Assembly: GCA_021151805.1 (NCBI GenBank)
Contig: JAGKWN010000018.1
Span: 1 to 50,859 of the forward strand
Length of the DNA: 50,859 nucleotides
From: Cytophagaceae bacterium
GTDB taxonomy: Bacteria; Bacteroidota; Bacteroidia; Cytophagales; Cytophagaceae
Direction of reading: 5' to 3'
Shown here: one piece after another, positions 7,758 through 16,323 of the stretch
How positions within the stretch are numbered: position 1 is the first letter of the stretch
Layout of the letters: every line of letters starts with the position of its first letter
Position numbers and translations under genes: made by a program
The notes under the pieces: generated by a model
Databases searched by the model: none
Told to the model about the DNA's origin: nothing
The model's input: the letters and a program-made list of their open reading frames with translations, nothing else

Positions 7758-7791
7758 CAAAAGTACAAAAGACCTATGAGTTTAAAAGCAA
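7758..7791 (-). promoter_or_regulatory. Candidate promoter for pdxJ (TTG-N23-TACTTTTG, minus strand)
   Basis: Read on the minus strand: TTG (plus 7789-7791), a 23-nt spacer and TACTTTTG (plus 7758-7765). The start point would be near 7751, the same bases as the yqeY start. The -33 region lies inside the yqeY coding sequence. The two promoters therefore face each other and overlap. Confidence 0.6.
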
Positions 7792-8234
7792 CAATTGAAT
7801 CAGAAATAAAAAAAGCCATGCTGGCACGTAATGCAGATGATTTGAGAGGATTAAGAGCTCTTAAGTCTATGATTTTACTTGCTGAAACAGAAAAAGGTGC
7901 TTCCGATGAATTATCTGCAGACCAGGAATCTAAAATTCTTGCAAAAGCTTATAAGCAGCGTAAAGAGTCTGCCGACATTTTTGCACAGCAAGGTAGAAAA
8001 GACCTGGAAGAAAAAGAATTGCAGGAAATTGCCGTGATTGAACGCTTTATGCCTAAACAGTTATCGGCTGATGAGATTGAATCTGCTGTAAAAGAAATAG
8101 TTGCACAGGTTGGCGCCAAAGGCCCTGCCGATATGGGAAAAGTCATGGGAGTAGCATCAAAAGAACTTGCCGGAAAAGCTGAAGGCAAAGCTGTTTCTGA
8201 AGCAGTGAAAAAGGTATTGGCATCGATCGCATAG
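7776..8234 (+). CDS. yqeY: GatB/YqeY domain protein
   Basis: A 152-residue cytoplasmic protein of the YqeY family, homologous to the C-terminal tRNA-interacting region of GatB amidotransferase subunits. The N-terminal helical half (KKAMLARNADDLRGLRALKSMI) and the C-terminal half (IERFMPKQLSADEIE, then GPADMGKVMGVASKELAGKAEGK) match the family. It may act on tRNA or in translation, but its exact role is unknown. It lies 4 nt upstream of cvpA, in one operon. Confidence 0.92.
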   Translation: MSLKATIESEIKKAMLARNADDLRGLRALKSMILLAETEKGASDELSADQESKILAKAYKQRKESADIFAQQGRKDLEEKELQEIAVIERFMPKQLSADEIESAVKEIVAQVGAKGPADMGKVMGVASKELAGKAEGKAVSEAVKKVLASIA

Positions 8235-8238
8235 TATA

Positions 8239-8760
8239 TTGGAAATCATTGATATCATATTAATCCTCATAATGGTTTATGGAGGATATAAAGGTTATCA
8301 AACCGGTTTATTGATTCAGATCATAACCTTCATTGCCTTTATTATCGCTGTTATCACGGCTTTCAATCTGTGTCAGCTGGGAATCATCAAATTAAAGGAA
8401 TGGTTTGACTTACATGAAAGTATTTTGCCGGTTGTAAGTTTCATCGTGATCTTTATCGTAGTATTGATTTTAATCATCCTATTGGGTAAATTCCTTACAA
8501 CGGTTTTGCACCAAACCATATTGGGCAGTGTTGACCAATATGCAGGAGCACTTGTGGGAATATTAAAGGCAGCCTTTGGATTAAGCTGTATTTTATGGCT
8601 TTTAGAAAAATCCGGCTTGAAATTTCCTAATTCGTATACGGATGAATCATTCATATATAATTGGTTAACAGAATATTCTCCGAGTGTTATAAAATTGTTG
8701 GGCCAAATAATTCCTTTTCAAGATATCATGCACAAAGTTGAAGAACTTATTCGTTCTTAA
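8239..8760 (+). CDS. CvpA family membrane protein (TTG start)
   Basis: A 173-residue inner-membrane protein. The hydrophobic stretches suggest four transmembrane helices (about 2-20, 24-45, 61-86, 100-120), followed by a soluble tail. The start MEIIDIILILIM aligns with the conserved N-terminus of CvpA proteins, and the only in-frame codon there is TTG at 8239. The first ATG lies about a dozen codons later, inside the first helix. CvpA was named for colicin V production; in other bacteria it is tied to envelope homeostasis and bile or deoxycholate resistance. Translationally close to yqeY (4 nt gap). Confidence 0.87.
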   Translation: MEIIDIILILIMVYGGYKGYQTGLLIQIITFIAFIIAVITAFNLCQLGIIKLKEWFDLHESILPVVSFIVIFIVVLILIILLGKFLTTVLHQTILGSVDQYAGALVGILKAAFGLSCILWLLEKSGLKFPNSYTDESFIYNWLTEYSPSVIKLLGQIIPFQDIMHKVEELIRS

Positions 8761-8853
8761 ACTAGAATGGCATGATTGAATAGAATATGGTTTATTGAGA
8801 ACTTTGTTTTAGATTGCACGTTAGTACTTGTACAGTGCGTATCGGTTGAGTTT

Positions 8854-9627
8854 ATGGAGTTGAAAATTAAAAAAGAAGGCGACTTCAAATTTGTTGAAGA
8901 AGGTGAAGGAGAGGTATTATTACTTCTTCATGGATTGTTTGGCGCATTAAGCAATTGGGAAAAACTGGTTACGTATTTCAGCAAAAATTACCGTGTACTG
9001 ATTCCTATGTTGCCGATCTATGAAATGCCTATCAAATCAGCTGGATTAGATGGCTTGGTGGCCTTTGTAGAAAAGTTCGTTGAATACAAAAAATTAACCG
9101 ATCTCAATATCATCGGAAATTCATTAGGAGGTCATGTGGGCCTTTTGTATGCATTAAAAAATCAATCGAAGATTAAAACAATTACGCTGACAGGTAGTTC
9201 AGGATTATTTGAAAACGGCATGGGTGGCTCTTTCCCTAAACGTGGGAATTATGCTTACATCAAAGAACGTGTTGAATATACCTTCTACTATCCTGAAACA
9301 GCTACAAAAGCTTTAGTCGACGAAGTATATCAGATCTGCAGCGATATTCCTAAGTGCATGCGTATTATTGCAATTGCCAAATCTGCACAACGACATAATA
9401 TTGCAAGCGATCTGCATAAAATAAATAAACCTACCCTGCTGATCTGGGGCTTAAATGATACCATTACTCCAGCATTGGTAGCACATGAATTTAATTTACT
9501 GGTTAAGAATTCTGAATTGTATTTTATAGACAAATGTGGCCATGCTCCAATGATGGAACAGCCCGAAAAATTCAATTCAATCTTTGAACATTTCATCACC
9601 AAACACGCTACTGCCAATGTTAGCTGA
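8854..9627 (+). CDS. Alpha/beta hydrolase
   Basis: A 257-residue hydrolase with the classic triad layout: HGLFGALSNWEKL oxyanion segment, GNSLGG nucleophile elbow, LIWGLNDTITP acid and CGHAPMMEQPEKF histidine. I start it at the ATG at 8854 because upstream in-frame codons are only a TTG and encode non-conserved sequence. No signal peptide. The substrate is unknown. The last 11 nt overlap the next gene, so the two are translationally coupled. This arrangement (hydrolase, CBS protein, nadK) is one I recall from other Bacteroidota. Confidence 0.87.
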   Translation: MELKIKKEGDFKFVEEGEGEVLLLLHGLFGALSNWEKLVTYFSKNYRVLIPMLPIYEMPIKSAGLDGLVAFVEKFVEYKKLTDLNIIGNSLGGHVGLLYALKNQSKIKTITLTGSSGLFENGMGGSFPKRGNYAYIKERVEYTFYYPETATKALVDEVYQICSDIPKCMRIIAIAKSAQRHNIASDLHKINKPTLLIWGLNDTITPALVAHEFNLLVKNSELYFIDKCGHAPMMEQPEKFNSIFEHFITKHATANVS

Positions 9628-10282
9628 AGAACTCATCAATCAAATGATACCCCCGTTGAAACTGAATGACAGCAGTCAAACAGCTTTGAACTGGATGGAG
9701 GTATTCCATTTAAGACAGCTTGCTGTAATTGATGAGCAAACGTTCAAAGGAATTATTGATGAAGAAAGTATTTTAGAAAAAAACAATCCAGATCTACCTA
9801 TTTCTGACTATCGCTTATCTTTCCAGGATGTAGCAGTAAGAGCCTCATCGCATTATTATGACGTGATCAACCTTGCTTCTCAGAACCATCTGGAGTTGAT
9901 TCCGGTGTTAGGTAATTCCAACGAATACCTGGGTGTTATTTCTGTGAATGAAACATCTGCAGCCATTGCTCAAATGTTTGCCAGCCAGGGCCCGGGCGGA
10001 ATTCTTGTTCTTGCAATTAAAGAAATTGATTACTCCTTAGCCCAGATCTCAAGACTCATAGAAGCAAATGACACAAAAATTTTAAGTGTGTTTGTAACCA
10101 ATGATTCAAAAGAACAAAACTACCTGAAGGTTACATTAAAACTCAACCGAGTGGACCTGACACGTGTTATTGCAACGCTGGAAAGATATGATTATCGCAT
10201 CATTGCGCAGTTTCAGGAAACTGATGTTGAGAATTACGACAAAGATCGCCTGGATATGCTGTTTAAATATCTGAACATCTAA
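9617..10282 (+). CDS. CBS domain pair protein with C-terminal ACT-like region
   Basis: A 221-residue cytoplasmic protein. Residues 1-125 form two CBS motifs (INQMIPPLKLNDS with FHLRQLAVID, and VRASSHYYDVINL with ELIPVLGNSNEYLGVIS). Residues about 130-200 look like an ACT-type fold (GGILVLAIKEIDYSLAQISRLIEAN). CBS pairs usually bind adenosyl nucleotides, so it may sense energy or NAD state, which fits its place directly upstream of nadK. I start it at the ATG at 9617, overlapping the previous stop by 11 nt; an earlier TTG start would extend it without similarity. The partner is unknown. Confidence 0.85.
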   Translation: MLAEELINQMIPPLKLNDSSQTALNWMEVFHLRQLAVIDEQTFKGIIDEESILEKNNPDLPISDYRLSFQDVAVRASSHYYDVINLASQNHLELIPVLGNSNEYLGVISVNETSAAIAQMFASQGPGGILVLAIKEIDYSLAQISRLIEANDTKILSVFVTNDSKEQNYLKVTLKLNRVDLTRVIATLERYDYRIIAQFQETDVENYDKDRLDMLFKYLNI

Positions 10283-10294
10283 ACAGATTGTGTT

Positions 10295-11173
10295 ATGATG
10301 TTTGCTTTGCATGGCCGGCCTTTTAAAGAAGATAACATTCCCTACGTACAGCATCTGCTGAACTATCTTCAAAAGAAAGAAATTCATTTAATCATTCATG
10401 AAGAATTTGTTGCATACCTGCAAAGTTGCCGCATATCATTGCCTTCACTTTATTCTGTTTTTAAAACAAAAGAAGATCTTGATAAGCCACAATTGATGCT
10501 CAGCATTGGTGGCGACGGTACATTGCTGGAATCGGCAACATTTATTGGCAAAAAAAATATTCCACTTGTAGGTATTAATACCGGCCGCCTGGGCTTTCTT
10601 GCTACTACACCCCGTGAAGAGCTGGAAGGTTCTATTGACCAACTTATTTCCGGCAGCTACAAAATTTCTGAACGTACACTTATTAAGCTGATTTCCGAAG
10701 AGAATTTATTCGGAGACCTGAATTTTGCCATGAACGAATTAGCGTTAACCAAACGTGATTCCTCGTCCATGATTACCGTGCATACCTATATTGATGGTGA
10801 ATTCCTGAATTCTTATTGGGCAGATGGCCTGCTTGTTTCTACCCCTACCGGTTCAACAGGCTATTCTTTAAGTTGCGGCGGCCCTTTGGTGCATCCCAAA
10901 ACTGAAAACTTTATTATAACACCTATCAGTCCGCACAATCTGAATGTGCGACCAATGATTGTGCCTGACAATTCACTCATCTCTTTTGAAATTGAAGGCA
11001 GAAACCAAAACTTCCTGATTTCGTTAGATTCAAGGTATGAAATTGTTTCTTCAAGCATTAAGTTATCTATTAAAAAAGAGGATTTTAAGATTCAACTTAT
11101 AGAATTAAAAAACTATAATTATTATAAAACGCTTCGAAGCAAATTGAATTGGGGCTTAGACGCCCGAAATTGA
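10295..11173 (+). CDS. nadK: NAD kinase
   Basis: ATP (or polyphosphate)-dependent phosphorylation of NAD to NADP in the cytosol. The 292 residues carry the invariant GGDGTLLE motif (residues 72-79), GINTGRLGFLA, the Asn-Glu of AMNELALTKRD, and the STPTGSTGYSLSCGGPLVHP segment that binds NAD. Family length and motif order are normal. It is 12 nt after the CBS gene. It begins with two Met codons (10295 and 10298) and either could be used. A promoter for the next gene lies directly after its stop. Confidence 0.96.
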   Translation: MMFALHGRPFKEDNIPYVQHLLNYLQKKEIHLIIHEEFVAYLQSCRISLPSLYSVFKTKEDLDKPQLMLSIGGDGTLLESATFIGKKNIPLVGINTGRLGFLATTPREELEGSIDQLISGSYKISERTLIKLISEENLFGDLNFAMNELALTKRDSSSMITVHTYIDGEFLNSYWADGLLVSTPTGSTGYSLSCGGPLVHPKTENFIITPISPHNLNVRPMIVPDNSLISFEIEGRNQNFLISLDSRYEIVSSSIKLSIKKEDFKIQLIELKNYNYYKTLRSKLNWGLDARN

Positions 11174-11179
11174 TATTTT

Positions 11180-11212
11180 TTGAAAGAATAGTCTTATATT
11201 GAAGTACTTTTG
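11180..11212 (+). promoter_or_regulatory. Candidate promoter upstream of the PorG-like pair (TTG-N22-TACTTTTG)
   Basis: TTG at 11180-11182, a 22-nt spacer and a perfect TACTTTTG at 11205-11212. Transcription would start near 11218 with a leader of about 43 nt. This supports the ATG at 11261 and argues against an upstream start at 11210, which falls inside the promoter. Confidence 0.65.
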
Positions 11213-11260
11213 TTAAAATTTGGCAGGCACAAATTAAAATTATTGGTAATAGTGTTTTAT

Positions 11261-12253
11261 ATGAAGCAATTTAAAAGATTATTCTTCGTTATTTTTCTGA
11301 TAAGCGTTGGTACAGGTTGTATGGCTCAGCAAAGCTTTAAAAAATACCGTTATTACAGTATCGGTGGCTGTCTGAATGCCATGAATTATATTGGCGACCT
11401 GGATCCAGGACCCAGCTTCTTAAGCCCAAGTATTAAGTTTACCCGGTATAATTTAGGTGTCACAGGGCTTTACCGCATACAACCCCGTGTATCATTAAGA
11501 GGTACAATTTCTTACGGCCGGATTAAAGGAGACGATGCAGTAAGTGCTGATTATGACAACAAAAACGTTTATCGATTATACAGAAACCTGTCATTCAGAA
11601 ACCAGATTTACGAAGTAAAATTTGACGTTGTCATTGACTTGTTTGCCAATACCAGAAGATATACCAAAAGGCCTGATTATACCCCATACATGTTTATCGG
11701 GTTGGCTTATTTTCACCACAATCCCCAGGCACAAAATGCCGATGGTAAATGGATCAATTTGAAAGATCTTCATACAGAAGGGCAAGGCATGCCGGGCGGA
11801 CCAAAGAATTATTCAAGAAACCAGTTGGCTTTACCAATTGGTCTAGGTTTCAGATATAAATTGTCTAAGCAATGGGATCTGGCATTTGACATAGGCTGGA
11901 GATTTACGTTAACCGATTACCTTGACGATGTAGCCGGCGTGTATTATGATAAACAAAAGCTTACAGACGCATATGGTGATGAGGCCAGAATAATGTCTGA
12001 TAAATCTTATGAAGCTTATACAAGTAATCCTGAATTGGCATCAAGCGTTGATAATCATTTTGGCAGTACTCCTGAAACATATTACCCGGGGCAGCCTCAT
12101 GATCAGAATGACGGTTGGACAGGTATCAGTACTTACGGACAACCTGGCGGGCAACGTGGCGACTTAAAAGGCAGAAGAGATTTATACCTGGTTACAGGAT
12201 TTCACTTAACTTATATATTCCCGGGCAAAGTAGTTTGTCCAAAATTTAGATAA
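11261..12253 (+). CDS. PorG-like outer-membrane beta-barrel protein (DUF6089 family), copy 1
   Basis: A 330-residue exported protein. The signal peptide MKQFKRLFFVIFLISVGTGCMA is followed by QQSFKK, so the mature protein should start with Gln. The mature part alternates polar and aromatic residues as in small beta-barrels (YYSIGGCLNAMNYIGDL, LGVTGLYRIQPRVSLRG, YTPYMFIGLAYF, LPIGLGFRYKLSKQWDLAF) and ends in LTYIF. PorG is an outer-membrane part of the type IX secretion apparatus, and DUF6089 members sit between nadK and uppS/bamA in many Bacteroidota. A second homologue follows 2 nt later. Which copy, if either, serves type IX secretion is not readable here. Confidence 0.78.
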   Translation: MKQFKRLFFVIFLISVGTGCMAQQSFKKYRYYSIGGCLNAMNYIGDLDPGPSFLSPSIKFTRYNLGVTGLYRIQPRVSLRGTISYGRIKGDDAVSADYDNKNVYRLYRNLSFRNQIYEVKFDVVIDLFANTRRYTKRPDYTPYMFIGLAYFHHNPQAQNADGKWINLKDLHTEGQGMPGGPKNYSRNQLALPIGLGFRYKLSKQWDLAFDIGWRFTLTDYLDDVAGVYYDKQKLTDAYGDEARIMSDKSYEAYTSNPELASSVDNHFGSTPETYYPGQPHDQNDGWTGISTYGQPGGQRGDLKGRRDLYLVTGFHLTYIFPGKVVCPKFR

Positions 12254-12255
12254 AA

Positions 12256-12954
12256 ATGAATTTCAATTACATTCAAAAGATAGGGAGTGTAATGCTCTCT
12301 ATCTTTTTTATTTACAACAGTTTAGAAGTAAAGGCTCAAAAACATGAATTTGGTTGGGGCGTTGGCTTAGCGGCTTATAGCGGTGAAATTGTACAGCATC
12401 TGGATCCCCGTAATTTCAGACCTGCAGGCCAGGTGTTTTACCGTGCTAACTTCAGTGAAGTTGTAAGTTTAAAAGTTGCTGCCAGCCTTGGTATATTATC
12501 CGCATCCGACAGCCGTTACAGCAATCCTATGTCTGATTACCGCAAGGCAAGTTTTACAACTGTCTACAACGACGTAACGGCTTTGTTTGAGTATAATTTC
12601 CTGAATTATGCCTATACGGAAAAGAGCAACGGCAACCATTTTTCTCCCTATATAGCGGCAGGTTTAGGTATTTTAAATTATAAAAGTACTATATCTGATT
12701 CTGAACATAAAGTAAATACACTGTTCCAGCCAACAATCCCATTTGGCGGTGGATTTAAATACCGGACCAATGCACATTTGAACTTTAATTTTCAATTCAT
12801 TCTAAATAAAACCTTTACAGATGCTATTGATGGTATTTACAATAGCAGCAATTACACAAAGTCGATCTCCGATTCCCATAATACAGATTGGTATTATTAC
12901 ACAGGGGTTACAGTTAGTTATGTTTTCTGGGATGTATACTGTCCTCAACGCTAA
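12256..12954 (+). CDS. PorG-like outer-membrane beta-barrel protein (DUF6089 family), copy 2
   Basis: A 232-residue exported protein with signal peptide ending IYNSLEVKA and mature N-terminus QKHEFGWGVG. It resembles the usual single PorG/DUF6089 protein in length and in the segments GVGLAAYSGEI, FRPAGQVFYRANFSEVVSLK, ALFEYNFLNY, FSPYIAAGLGI and PFGGGFKYR. It ends YVFWDVYCPQR. It is the better length match for PorG than the longer copy upstream, and is probably co-transcribed with it (2-nt gap). A separate promoter for uppS begins just after its stop. Confidence 0.78.
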   Translation: MNFNYIQKIGSVMLSIFFIYNSLEVKAQKHEFGWGVGLAAYSGEIVQHLDPRNFRPAGQVFYRANFSEVVSLKVAASLGILSASDSRYSNPMSDYRKASFTTVYNDVTALFEYNFLNYAYTEKSNGNHFSPYIAAGLGILNYKSTISDSEHKVNTLFQPTIPFGGGFKYRTNAHLNFNFQFILNKTFTDAIDGIYNSSNYTKSISDSHNTDWYYYTGVTVSYVFWDVYCPQR

Positions 12955-12983
12955 TAGCATTTTAAAAAGGGTATTTTTATTTG

Positions 12984-12991
12984 TACATTTG
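12984..12991 (+). promoter_or_regulatory. Candidate -7 element for the uppS-bamA-ompH operon
   Basis: TACATTTG is a perfect TAnnTTTG match. The -33 region has only a T-run rather than TTG. A start near 12998 leaves about 10 nt of leader before the ATG at 13008. This excludes the in-frame upstream codon at 12981 as the uppS start. Confidence 0.55.
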
Positions 12992-13007
12992 CCCCTTATT
13001 GAAATTC

Positions 13008-13763
13008 ATGGAATACCTCTCACAAATAGATTCGAAGAAGCTGCCTGAACATATTGCCATCATCATGGATGGCAATGGCCGTTGGGCAAAAAAACAAGGT
13101 TTGCTAAATCGCATTTTCGGTCATAAAAGTGCCGTAAAATCTGTGAGAGAGGCTACTGAAACCTGTGCGGAACTTGGTGTTAAATATTTAACCCTTTACG
13201 CCTTTTCAACTGAAAACTGGAACAGGCCCCAGGATGAAGTGAATGCTTTAATGGAATTGCTTGTAACAACCATTAAAGGCGAAACCCCAACGCTTAATAA
13301 AAACAACATCCGGTTGAATGCAATCGGAGATATTTCCTCCCTGCCTAAAAACTGTCAGCAGGAATTAGCAGAAACTATTGAACAGACAAAACACAATACC
13401 CGTGTTGTGCTAACGTTAGCATTGAGCTATAGCGGAAGATGGGAAATTATGGAAGCTGTAAAGAAAGTAACTGCCGCAGTACAAGCCGGAACATTTGATA
13501 TTAATGCCTTGAATGAAAATTCTTTCAGGGGCTTCCTGTCTGATGGTTCTATACCTGATCCTGAATTGTTGATCCGTACCAGCGGTGAGTTCAGAATCAG
13601 TAATTTCTTGTTATGGCAAATTGCCTACACTGAAATTCACATCACAGATGTGCTTTGGCCGGATTTTAGAAAAGATGATTTATATAAAGCTATTTTAGAT
13701 TTTCAAAAACGCGAACGTCGTTTTGGAAAAATTAGCGAACAACTGGATGGTGCAAAAGCTTAA
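13008..13763 (+). CDS. uppS: Undecaprenyl diphosphate synthase
   Basis: cis-Prenyltransferase that extends farnesyl diphosphate with eight isopentenyl units to make the C55 lipid carrier for peptidoglycan and O-antigen. The 251 residues carry the signature HIAIIMDGNGRWAKKQG with the catalytic Asp21, GHKSAVKSVREA, LTLYAFSTENWNRP, and LIRTSGEFRISNFLLWQIAYTEI near the C-terminus. All are intact. The stop codon is followed immediately by the bamA ATG, so the two are co-transcribed, linking lipid-carrier supply to envelope assembly. Confidence 0.97.
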   Translation: MEYLSQIDSKKLPEHIAIIMDGNGRWAKKQGLLNRIFGHKSAVKSVREATETCAELGVKYLTLYAFSTENWNRPQDEVNALMELLVTTIKGETPTLNKNNIRLNAIGDISSLPKNCQQELAETIEQTKHNTRVVLTLALSYSGRWEIMEAVKKVTAAVQAGTFDINALNENSFRGFLSDGSIPDPELLIRTSGEFRISNFLLWQIAYTEIHITDVLWPDFRKDDLYKAILDFQKRERRFGKISEQLDGAKA

Positions 13764-16319
13764 ATGAAAAAGATTCTATATATCATTTTTTTAATACAGG
13801 TAATTACTATTACTGCCCATGGGCAATCCTGGAAATTCGGGACCAAAAGAAACAGTAGTTTTGAAATAAATTACGAAAATCCTCAGGAATATTATATTGG
13901 TGGAATAACTGTATCAGGCGTTCAATTCCTAGACCCTGAAGCTGTTATTGCACTTACCGGCCTCAAGGTTGGTGATAAAATCGCCATTCCCGGCGATGAA
14001 ATTTCCGGCGCCATTAAAAAATTGTGGGAACAAGGCTTGATCGGAGATGTTGAGGTTGTTGTTAAGAAAGTTGAAGTAAGAAACATTTACCTGGAATTTG
14101 TCATAAAAGAGCGTCCTCGTTTGACAAAGTTCATTTTCAACGGTGCAACCAAATCCGAACGTGAAGACCTGGAAGATAAAATTGACCTGGCCCGCGGCCG
14201 TGTTGTAAATGATGCATTACTAAAAAATACTAAAAATAAAATCCGCGAATTTTATTTAGAAAAAGGCTACCTGAATACAACGGTTGATATCATCCAGATT
14301 AAAGATACCATTTTAGAAAACAATGTGATCTTACGGGTAGATATTAATAAAAGAGACAAAGTACACGTTAACAAAGTAATCATTACCGGTAACGACTCTT
14401 TCCCTACAAAATTTTTAGCTAAAAAAATGAAGAAGACCAAAGGTAAAAAGCCAACCAACCTTTGGACTGGGTCAAAAATCATTGCCAAAACATATAATAC
14501 GGATAAAGATGCGATCATTGAGTTTTACAATTCAAGAGGCTACAGAGATGCCCGAATCGTTCATGATACATTAATTCATATTGACAGTAACAATGTAAAT
14601 GTTGTCATTGAGATTGAAGAAGGCCACAAATATTATTTCCGTGATATTACATGGATTGGTAATTACATCTATCCTACACGTACCCTGGATTCAATACTTG
14701 CCATAAAGAAAGGTGATGTTTACAACAATGATTTGTTACAGCGCAAATTAAGCTTTAATCCATCAGGCATAGACATCAGTTCAATGTATCTGGATAATGG
14801 TTATCTGTTTTTCAGGGTTGATCCGGTAGAAGTACTGATCGAAGGTGATTCCATTGATATTGAAATGAGGATCTATGAAGGCGAACAAGCCATTGTAAAT
14901 CATATTGAAGTTAATGGTAATACAAAAACGCATGACCATGTTATCCTGCGTGAAGTAAGAACGTATCCAGGAGATAATTTCAGTCGCTCTGATCTGATCC
15001 GTACACAGCGCGAATTGGCTGCGTTGAATTATTTCGACAATGAAAAATTAGGGATGAACCCTGTTCCGAATCCTTCTACCGGCAAGGTTGATATTGATTA
15101 CACCGTTGCTGAAAAACCAAACGACCAGGTTGAACTCTCTGGTGGTTGGGGTGGTTATTACGGTTTTGTTGGAACAGTTGGCCTTGTATTCAACAATTTC
15201 TCACTGAAAAATATAAAGCACCCGAAAACCTGGAGCCCACTACCTGCCGGCGATGGACAAAGACTTTCATTCAGGGTACAAGCAAACGGTAGATCGTATC
15301 AAACCTATACCGTTTCATTCACTGAACCATGGTTGGGCGGCAAAAAACCAACATCATTATCTGTAAGTCTTCAGCACTCTGTACAGAGCCAGTTAGCATC
15401 GTCATCTTCGGGTAAGACTGTCAAAACAGGTTCACTGCAAGTGAGCGGGGTTACAGTAGGTATTGGTAAACGCGTAAAATGGCCGGATGATTTCTTCTCT
15501 GTCAACCATACTTTCTCGTTACTGAGATATAGTCTGAACAACTACCAAAGCAGTTCTTCTACTGCAGTGATCGGGTATACGACAGGTTATTCAAACAACC
15601 TTTCATACAACTTTACTGTTTCAAGAAACAGTATAAACGATTTCCAGTTCCCTTCTGCAGGTGCGAATATGGCCTTGAGCATGACATTCACGCCTCCATA
15701 TTCTTATTTCAATAATATTAATTACGAAGATCCGAATCTGGAGCCGACTCAGCGTTATAAATGGTTGGAATATCAGAAATATGGCTTTGATGCATCGTGG
15801 TTCACTACATTGTGGCAGCACAGACAGAAGTCTAAACATAAGGTTGTTTTCAATACGCGATTCCATGCAGGTGTAATTGCAGCCTACCAACCAAGTGTTG
15901 GTGTAGGACCATTTGAGCGTTACATCATGGGTGGTGACGGTTTATCCGGTTACAACTTCCTATTGGGTTCTGACATCATTGGTTTGAGAGGTTATGCAAA
16001 CAACTCAATTAAACCGACGCCTTCAGGCGGTGTTGCTTTTGATAAATTTGTTGCAGAAGTGCGTTATCCTATTTCTAACAGCCCTTCATTCTCTATATTC
16101 GTATTAAGCTTCTTTGAAGCGGGAAATACCTGGGGAGATATACACGACGTGAATCCATTCAACGTTTACCGTTCAGCAGGTTTTGGTGCAAGGATATTTA
16201 TGCCTGCATTTGGTTTGATCGGTATTGATTGGGGTGTGCCATTTGATCAGGTGCCGGGTTATCCAAATCCGAACTACAAATCACACGTTACTTTTACAAT
16301 TGGTCAACAAATCCGTTAG
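13764..16319 (+). CDS. bamA: Outer-membrane protein assembly factor BamA (Omp85)
   Basis: The essential outer-membrane insertase for beta-barrels. The 851 residues begin with a signal peptide (MKKILYIIFLIQVITITAHG, then QSWKF). About five POTRA repeats follow to residue ~430, with typical ITVSGVQFLDPEAV, FNGATKSEREDLED, VIITGNDSFPTKFL, WIGNYIYPTRTLDS and IEVNGNTKTHDHVIL. A 16-stranded barrel is predicted from about 455 to the end, including the lid-loop motif LRGYANNS (VRGF-like, for substrate folding). It lies between uppS and two ompH/skp genes, the usual BamA neighbourhood. The C-terminal residue is Arg, not the Phe common in Proteobacteria. Confidence 0.95.
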   Translation: MKKILYIIFLIQVITITAHGQSWKFGTKRNSSFEINYENPQEYYIGGITVSGVQFLDPEAVIALTGLKVGDKIAIPGDEISGAIKKLWEQGLIGDVEVVVKKVEVRNIYLEFVIKERPRLTKFIFNGATKSEREDLEDKIDLARGRVVNDALLKNTKNKIREFYLEKGYLNTTVDIIQIKDTILENNVILRVDINKRDKVHVNKVIITGNDSFPTKFLAKKMKKTKGKKPTNLWTGSKIIAKTYNTDKDAIIEFYNSRGYRDARIVHDTLIHIDSNNVNVVIEIEEGHKYYFRDITWIGNYIYPTRTLDSILAIKKGDVYNNDLLQRKLSFNPSGIDISSMYLDNGYLFFRVDPVEVLIEGDSIDIEMRIYEGEQAIVNHIEVNGNTKTHDHVILREVRTYPGDNFSRSDLIRTQRELAALNYFDNEKLGMNPVPNPSTGKVDIDYTVAEKPNDQVELSGGWGGYYGFVGTVGLVFNNFSLKNIKHPKTWSPLPAGDGQRLSFRVQANGRSYQTYTVSFTEPWLGGKKPTSLSVSLQHSVQSQLASSSSGKTVKTGSLQVSGVTVGIGKRVKWPDDFFSVNHTFSLLRYSLNNYQSSSSTAVIGYTTGYSNNLSYNFTVSRNSINDFQFPSAGANMALSMTFTPPYSYFNNINYEDPNLEPTQRYKWLEYQKYGFDASWFTTLWQHRQKSKHKVVFNTRFHAGVIAAYQPSVGVGPFERYIMGGDGLSGYNFLLGSDIIGLRGYANNSIKPTPSGGVAFDKFVAEVRYPISNSPSFSIFVLSFFEAGNTWGDIHDVNPFNVYRSAGFGARIFMPAFGLIGIDWGVPFDQVPGYPNPNYKSHVTFTIGQQIR

Positions 16320-16323
16320 ATAT

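Noticed and set aside
8776..8853. TTG-initiated extension of the hydrolase
   Set aside because: The added residues are not family-like, and an ATG follows at 8854 just before the conserved part.
12981..13007. Upstream start for uppS
   Set aside because: It overlaps the -7 box TACATTTG. The uppS family starts close to the ATG at 13008.
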